This document shows positions 59,176 through 64,000 of a stretch of DNA of 64,000 nt, one piece after another. The DNA is taken from positions 25,389,896-25,453,895 of the forward strand of contig OZ024808.1 of NCBI GenBank assembly GCA_964017045.1. Direction: 5' to 3'. Both the position numbers and the translations under genes were made by a program. The DNA comes from Omphiscola glabra (taxonomy: Eukaryota; Mollusca; Gastropoda; Lymnaeidae). Numbering within the stretch: the stretch's first letter is position 1; every line of letters starts with the position of its first letter. A model generated the notes under the pieces. That model was given only the letters and a program-made list of their open reading frames with translations, did not search any database and was not told the origin of the DNA.

Positions 59176-60614
59176 TCGAGGCTGGGTGTCTTACCCTTAA
59201 AAGTGTTGTTTTTTATAAGCTGTAATTTTAATACTTGTTCCCCCATGCCTGCAACATGTTTGGTTAACATGTGTCCTTAACATGTTTTGGGGACTTGTGT
59301 CTTTAGCATGCGTGGCTTACACATGTCGGCCTGTGATAATATTGGATGACAGGTGTCTTAAATGAATGCATAATTAAAACGTGTCTTCAGCACGCTTTGT
59401 GAACATTTCTTCAACATACGAGGGCGTCTGTGTCTGTAACGTACCTGGGGTCACATATGTCTTTCTCTCTCTTTCTCTCTCTCTCTCCCATTCTCCTAAA
59501 TTAAAATTTATATCATCTAATACGCATGCGCGAACGCGTGTCTTGTTCCTTTGAGCCCATCAAAGGTCGTCGACACATTAGGAGATATGATTGATATTCC
59601 GTTTTACCACACCGATCACAAAATAACACCGGCACGTGATCAAGGTTTTTCAGTGCAACAAGCCAGGCAGCAAGCGTTGAAACTTGCATGAGCCAACGTT
59701 AGCTCAAGCGGTGTCTACCAAAAAAACAAAAAACAAGTGTGCATCATTTGCAAAGATTTGATCTCTCCGTTTGAAATCCTGCCGAATCGTCCAATCAAAT
59801 TCCAGACTTCACACCGCCTCATCCAATCAAATCCTAGGCTTTCGAACTCTGACCTTCAGTCATGTGACACGTGTCGGCTTTTTTGTTTTTGTTTTTAATT
59901 AGACGTCCGGGGGCAGTAAAAACCGGGTTGTGTCCCATGCCTTATTTAACATTCAAATCAAAAGTCGTAAATGTTCCTTTGGTAAAGTTTGCTTTAGAGA
60001 TACAGGAAAAAAAATCACCTTCAGGTGGGTGGTTGGGGGGTGGGGTTGTGAGGGGGTCGTTTTGGGTGGGGTCGGTGGTAAACATGATAAATTATAATGA
60101 GGATCAGCGAGGTGTTGATTAGTATCGTCGGGGGATTTAGCGTTGGTGGAAGCAGAATTGGATTAGTTCTGCAACAGAAGGATCCTGGGTGTGAATATTT
60201 TTTTTCAAACGCTGGTTTATCGCCACCCGATGGTGTCAGGTGAAGGTGGTGGGGGCGGTGGTGGCAGATCTGGTGGTGGGTTTCGGTGTTCGTGGTCATT
60301 GAGGTCATTGGGTGGCTATAAATAGCGGCGTGAGAGGGAAAGCTGGGCCTGTAGCAAAGGCTGGGTCAAGACAGCCTCTTCCTCAAAAAGTACATAACTA
60401 TGTAAATAATTTTCATTTAAAAAATGGCCGTCATGGCGCTCCTTAAAACTGGCCACTGGGGGGGGGGGGGCGCTGGGTCCACTTCGCATGATGCTGCCCA
60501 CAATATAACCACTATAACCACAATAACGTAATGATAATAAAATCTATTAAACTAATCCTAAAATGTACTTTATTTCAAGTCTTTCAGTTTCGTACGTTGG
60601 TCAGCTCAAGTCAA

Positions 60615-61154
60615 AGATGATTGTGTGATAAGACCCTCATTATTGCATGATTGTGTCATAAGACCCTCATTATTGCATGATTGTGTCATAAGACCCTCAT
60701 TATTGCATGATTGTGTGATAAGACCCTCATTATTGCATGATTGTGTCATAAGACCCTCATTATTGCATGATTGTGTGATAAGACCCTCATTATTGCATGA
60801 TTGTGTCATAAGACCCTCATTATTGCATGATTGTGTCATAAGACCCTCATTATTGCATGATTGTGTCATAAGACCCTCATTATTGCATGATTGTGTCATA
60901 AGACCCTCATTATTGCATGATTGTGTCATAAGACCCTCATTATTGCATGATTGTGTCATAAGACCCTCATTATTGCATGATTGTGTGATAAGACCCTCAT
61001 TATTGCATGATTGTGTCATAAGACCCTCATTATTGCATGATTGTGTCATAAGACCCTCATTATTGCATGATTGTGTGATAAGACCCTCATTATTGCATGA
61101 TTGTGTCATAAGACCCTCATTATTGCATGATTGTGTCATAAGACCCTCATTATT
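60615..61154. repeat. Minisatellite, 30-bp unit (TGATTGTGTCATAAGACCCT), 18 copies
   Basis: Strict 30-bp register with a single C/G variant (TGTGTCATAA/TGTGTGATAA). Both strands stay open as decapeptide repeats, not genes. Confidence 0.97.
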
Positions 61155-61349
61155 TCATAAATTATTTTTTTCATTATTTTAAATACCCTGTCGCTCTTAC
61201 GTGACTCTCCTGACGTTATATTATTCAACCATACCCTTACCCCCCCCACACTGCTGGTAACGTTATTTTATTCGATCGCGCACCCCCCCCCCCCCCCCAA
61301 ACGATACTTATTTTTATAATAAATTCTGAGTTTTTCACTAGAATACATA

Positions 61350-61455
61350 GCGCTGTAACTTTCTTTATCTTAGATCATATGTGACTTTCTTTATCTTAGA
61401 TCATATGTAACTTTCTTTATCTTAGATCTTGTAACTTTCTTTATCTTAGATCATT
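61350..61455. repeat. Repeat, 26-bp unit (ACTTTCTTTATCTTAGATCA)
   Basis: Four units, one shortened. Confidence 0.9.
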
Positions 61456-62589
61456 TGAATATGGCTTGTCTAACAATTTTTTTAAAAAAAATATTGCTCT
61501 TTCCAAACACTCGGGGAATTCTCCTTGATAGTCCTTGCCCAGGAAATTCTTTACAATAGATATTATCTTGTTAAAATAAAGAAAACACTACACATTATAA
61601 ACCCGTGTGCATACACATCATACTGCCGTGCTGGAACTCCGTATCCCTACACATCATACACCCGGGCTCGCCAACTCCGTATCTCTACGTCAGTTGTCAC
61701 TTGTTCTCTTCAGTCTCCTCCATATTCATGACGTGAAAGAAATTTTAAACCGTTGTTCACGTTAAATTTTAAAACATTCCTGGTCTCTCAGCAGTTTGTC
61801 TCTGATTCATTCTTAATAAATATGGCGGGAAATCACGTGGGCGGTAGGCTTTTAATGAAATAGATCAAAATCAATAAATAATTACATCAATTCAATGAAA
61901 TGAGATATTTGAACTAGTTAAACCGAACTATAAAAACAATTGTAATGAAATCACATAACCCTGTAACGGTAAATATTTTAATAATGGCGCTAATTAAAGT
62001 AATTCATCTTTTTAAAAAGCCGTTGTGTCACTTATTTTAGAAAAGAAATAAACAAAAGTCAAAAGTTTTGTTTTTTTTCAAATTAAGGGACCCTCTACTT
62101 TCATGAACTATGTGCATAGTTTCTAAGTCTAATGTAAGGATTTTTTAAAGATATTTTCTTATGCATTTCTTAAATGCCATCATTGAATTCATTGACATGA
62201 AAAATAGGTCACATATATTCGACATTCCTTTGTTAAAAAAAAACCAAGCGTCTTTCCAAATTTGTTAAAAAATATTTCTTTATAAAAATCAGATTGTTTT
62301 TCCCACTTAAGTGCAAGAACTTGCCGCTTGCGTAGTTTATAAAGAGATTTTAAATAAACGTCAGCGAGCCTTCATGTAGATTTAAATACGCAGCTGGACC
62401 TGTTACTAATCTTACTTAATTTGCTTCTTTGTTGATTTCATTTTTCCCCATCGCATATATTACTAAATTTTTGTTATTTCCATTTCATAAGACTAAGACA
62501 AATAAATTATTGAAAATTTAGGCACGCCACTAAGGGGACACGGCTTTTGGAGCAAAACTGTCACTCTCCAACATTTCCTCAATGCCAGT
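61456..62589. other. Intergenic DNA between the convergent genes
   Basis: AT-rich with no supported gene, element or array. Confidence 0.55.
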
Positions 62590-63525
62590 ATCTAGAAAGT
62601 CCTCACTGTCTGTCTGTGTCTAGAAAGTCCTCACTGTCTGTGTCTAGAAAGTCCACACTGTCTGTCTGTGTCTAGAAAGTCCTCACTGTGTGTGTCTAGA
62701 AAGTCCTCACTGTCTGTGTCTAGAAAGTCCTCACTGTCTGTGTATATAAAGTCCTCACTGTCTGTGTCTATAAAGTCCTCACTGTCTGTGTCTATAAAGT
62801 CCTCACTGTCTGTGTCTATAAAGTCCTCACTGTCTGTGTCTAGAAAGTCCTCACTGTCTGTGTCTAGAAATTCCTCACTGTCTGTGTCTAGAAAGTCCTC
62901 ACCGTCTGTGTCTAGAAAGTTCTTACTTTCTATGTCTAGAAGGTCCTCACTTTCTGTGTCTAGAAAGTCCACACTGTCTGTCTGTGCCTAGAAAGTCCTC
63001 ACTGTCTGTGTCTAGAAAGTTTACACTGTCTGTCTGTGTCTAGAAAGTCCTCACTGTCTGTGTCTATAAAAATCCTCACTGTCTGTGTCTATAAAGTCCT
63101 CACTGTCTGTGTCTAGAAAGTCCTCACTGTCTGTGTCTAGAAATTCCTCACTGTCTGTGTCTAGAAAGTCCTCACCGTCTGTGTCTAGAAGGTTCTTACT
63201 TTCTATGTCTAGAAAGTTCTTACTGTCTGGTTTAGAAAGTCCTCACTCTCTTTATCTAGAAAGTCCTTGCTGTCTGTGTCTAGAAAGTTCTGACAGTCTA
63301 TGTCTACGAAGTTCTTACTGTCTGTGTCTAGAAAGTTCTGACTGTCTATGTCTACGAAGTTCTTACTGTCTGTGTCTAGAAAGTCCATTCTGTCTATGTC
63401 TACAAAGTCCTCACTGTCTATGTCTAGAAAGTCCTCACTGTCTATGTCTAGAAAGTCCTCACTGTCTGTGTCTAGAAAGTCCTCACTGTCTGTGTCTAGA
63501 AAGTTCTTACTGTATTTGTATGTAG
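62590..63525. repeat. Minisatellite, 24-bp unit (TCTGTGTCTAGAAAGTCCTC), about 38 copies, in the presumed 3' UTR of the minus-strand gene
   Basis: On the minus strand the unit reads as the octapeptide DTDSEDFL. The array is interrupted by frame-breaking indels near 62975-63080. A larger duplication of variant order is visible (62830-62960 against 63090-63215). It starts about 20 bp after the minus-strand stop codon. Confidence 0.95.
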
Positions 63526-63547
63526 TCAAAAGCCCTCAGCCTCAGTG

Positions 63548-64000
63548 TTATTGCTTTGACAGAGCATCATTTATACTCATTATGGTTCTCTTGGCAGTAT
63601 TTAAGGACTCTAAAATCTTCATCTCTTTGTTCGTTCTAAACTTTGCACTTCTCTCCAGTCTTCCATCACCACAATAATCAAAAGGTCTGGCGCCCGAGGG
63701 CTTCTCCGACTCCAGAGAAGCGTTATCCCGAAAACGTTCCTGCGCGATGCGAATTGGCCCGGGATTAGTCCCCGGCAGGTGAGTCGAATCACGATCCGTG
63801 TAGGCTCCACCCCGTCTGACACCGGACTGGCCTTCTGTGATTCGTGGAGGTATCTGACCACACCCGCTTCCACCTGTGTCTGCCTCAATATTGGCATTAT
63901 TTGCTATATGCTGGTCACGCTTCAGCTCTAAACTGCTCAAACCGGAACTGATGTCCTTGCACCGCTCTGCATTGTTGTAATTGGTGGCCCCAAAGCCACG
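63548..64000 (-). CDS. C-terminal coding segment of an unidentified gene (continues past the window)
   Basis: An open minus-strand frame runs without a stop from the window edge to TAA at 63548-63550 (150 codons). It begins RGFGATNYNNAERCKDISSG and ends KRTIMSINDALSKQ. Composition is mixed and soluble with no signal, membrane span or repeat. Codon and GC content (about 50%) are higher than the surrounding DNA, which suggests real coding sequence. I do not recognise the family. The gene is transcribed toward the receptor gene, so the two are convergent. Its presumed 3' UTR starts with the 24-bp minisatellite at 62590-63525. No in-frame Met is required in this part, because the 5' part lies outside the window. 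Confidence 0.6.
   Translation of the reverse strand, partial: RGFGATNYNNAERCKDISSGLSSLELKRDQHIANNANIEADTGGSGCGQIPPRITEGQSGVRRGGAYTDRDSTHLPGTNPGPIRIAQERFRDNASLESEKPSGARPFDYCGDGRLERSAKFRTNKEMKILESLNTAKRTIMSINDALSKQ

Noticed and set aside
60606..61182. Frames of 177 and 185 codons
   Set aside because: Both are readings of a 30-bp array (10 codons per unit).

Overview
The window is animal nuclear DNA. It is AT-rich and intron-rich, has canonical GT/AG splice sites, and contains many tandem repeats and non-autonomous DNA transposons. It is most likely from a gastropod mollusc, perhaps a freshwater pulmonate snail. That rests on three non-autonomous hAT copies that resemble the SPIN (SPACE INVADERS) family, which I recall from tetrapods, triatomine bugs and a pond snail, and on the general repeat content. 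The species is an inference.

The main content is one large plus-strand gene whose coding part I could assemble exon by exon from 7924 to 45950. The model has 30 coding exons and every splice phase agrees. It gives 4773 nt of CDS and a 1590-residue type I membrane protein: signal peptide, eight immunoglobulin domains, five fibronectin type III domains, one transmembrane helix (about residues 1341-1363) and a tail of about 227 residues ending in the PDZ-ligand-like sequence TVL. Every extracellular domain boundary is a phase-1 intron, as in metazoan cell-adhesion receptors. I cannot name an orthologue. The 8 Ig + 5 FN3 layout does not match the usual counts of Dscam, contactin, DCC/neogenin, Robo, L1CAM, sidekick or nephrin. 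A 41-nt exon-like segment at 37134 is phase-compatible as an alternative to exons 26+27.

Layout: 1-6.2 kb is minisatellite and low-complexity DNA with a 200-N assembly gap. 6.3-7.9 kb is a dispersed repeat and unassigned DNA. 7.9-46 kb is the receptor gene, and most of its larger introns carry a private minisatellite. 46-62.5 kb is the 3' UTR and intergenic DNA with transposon relics and further arrays. At the right edge, 63548-64000 is an open minus-strand C-terminal coding segment of a second gene, followed directly by a 24-bp minisatellite.

The most unusual signal is the link between tandem repeats and splice sites in the FN3 part of the gene. The donors of exons 19, 21 and 23 and the acceptor of exon 22 each lie inside a tandem array, so near-copies of the splice site are repeated 2 to 11 times. 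In addition, an 80-bp copy of the exon-19 acceptor junction (one mismatch) forms the loop of a foldback element in intron 16.
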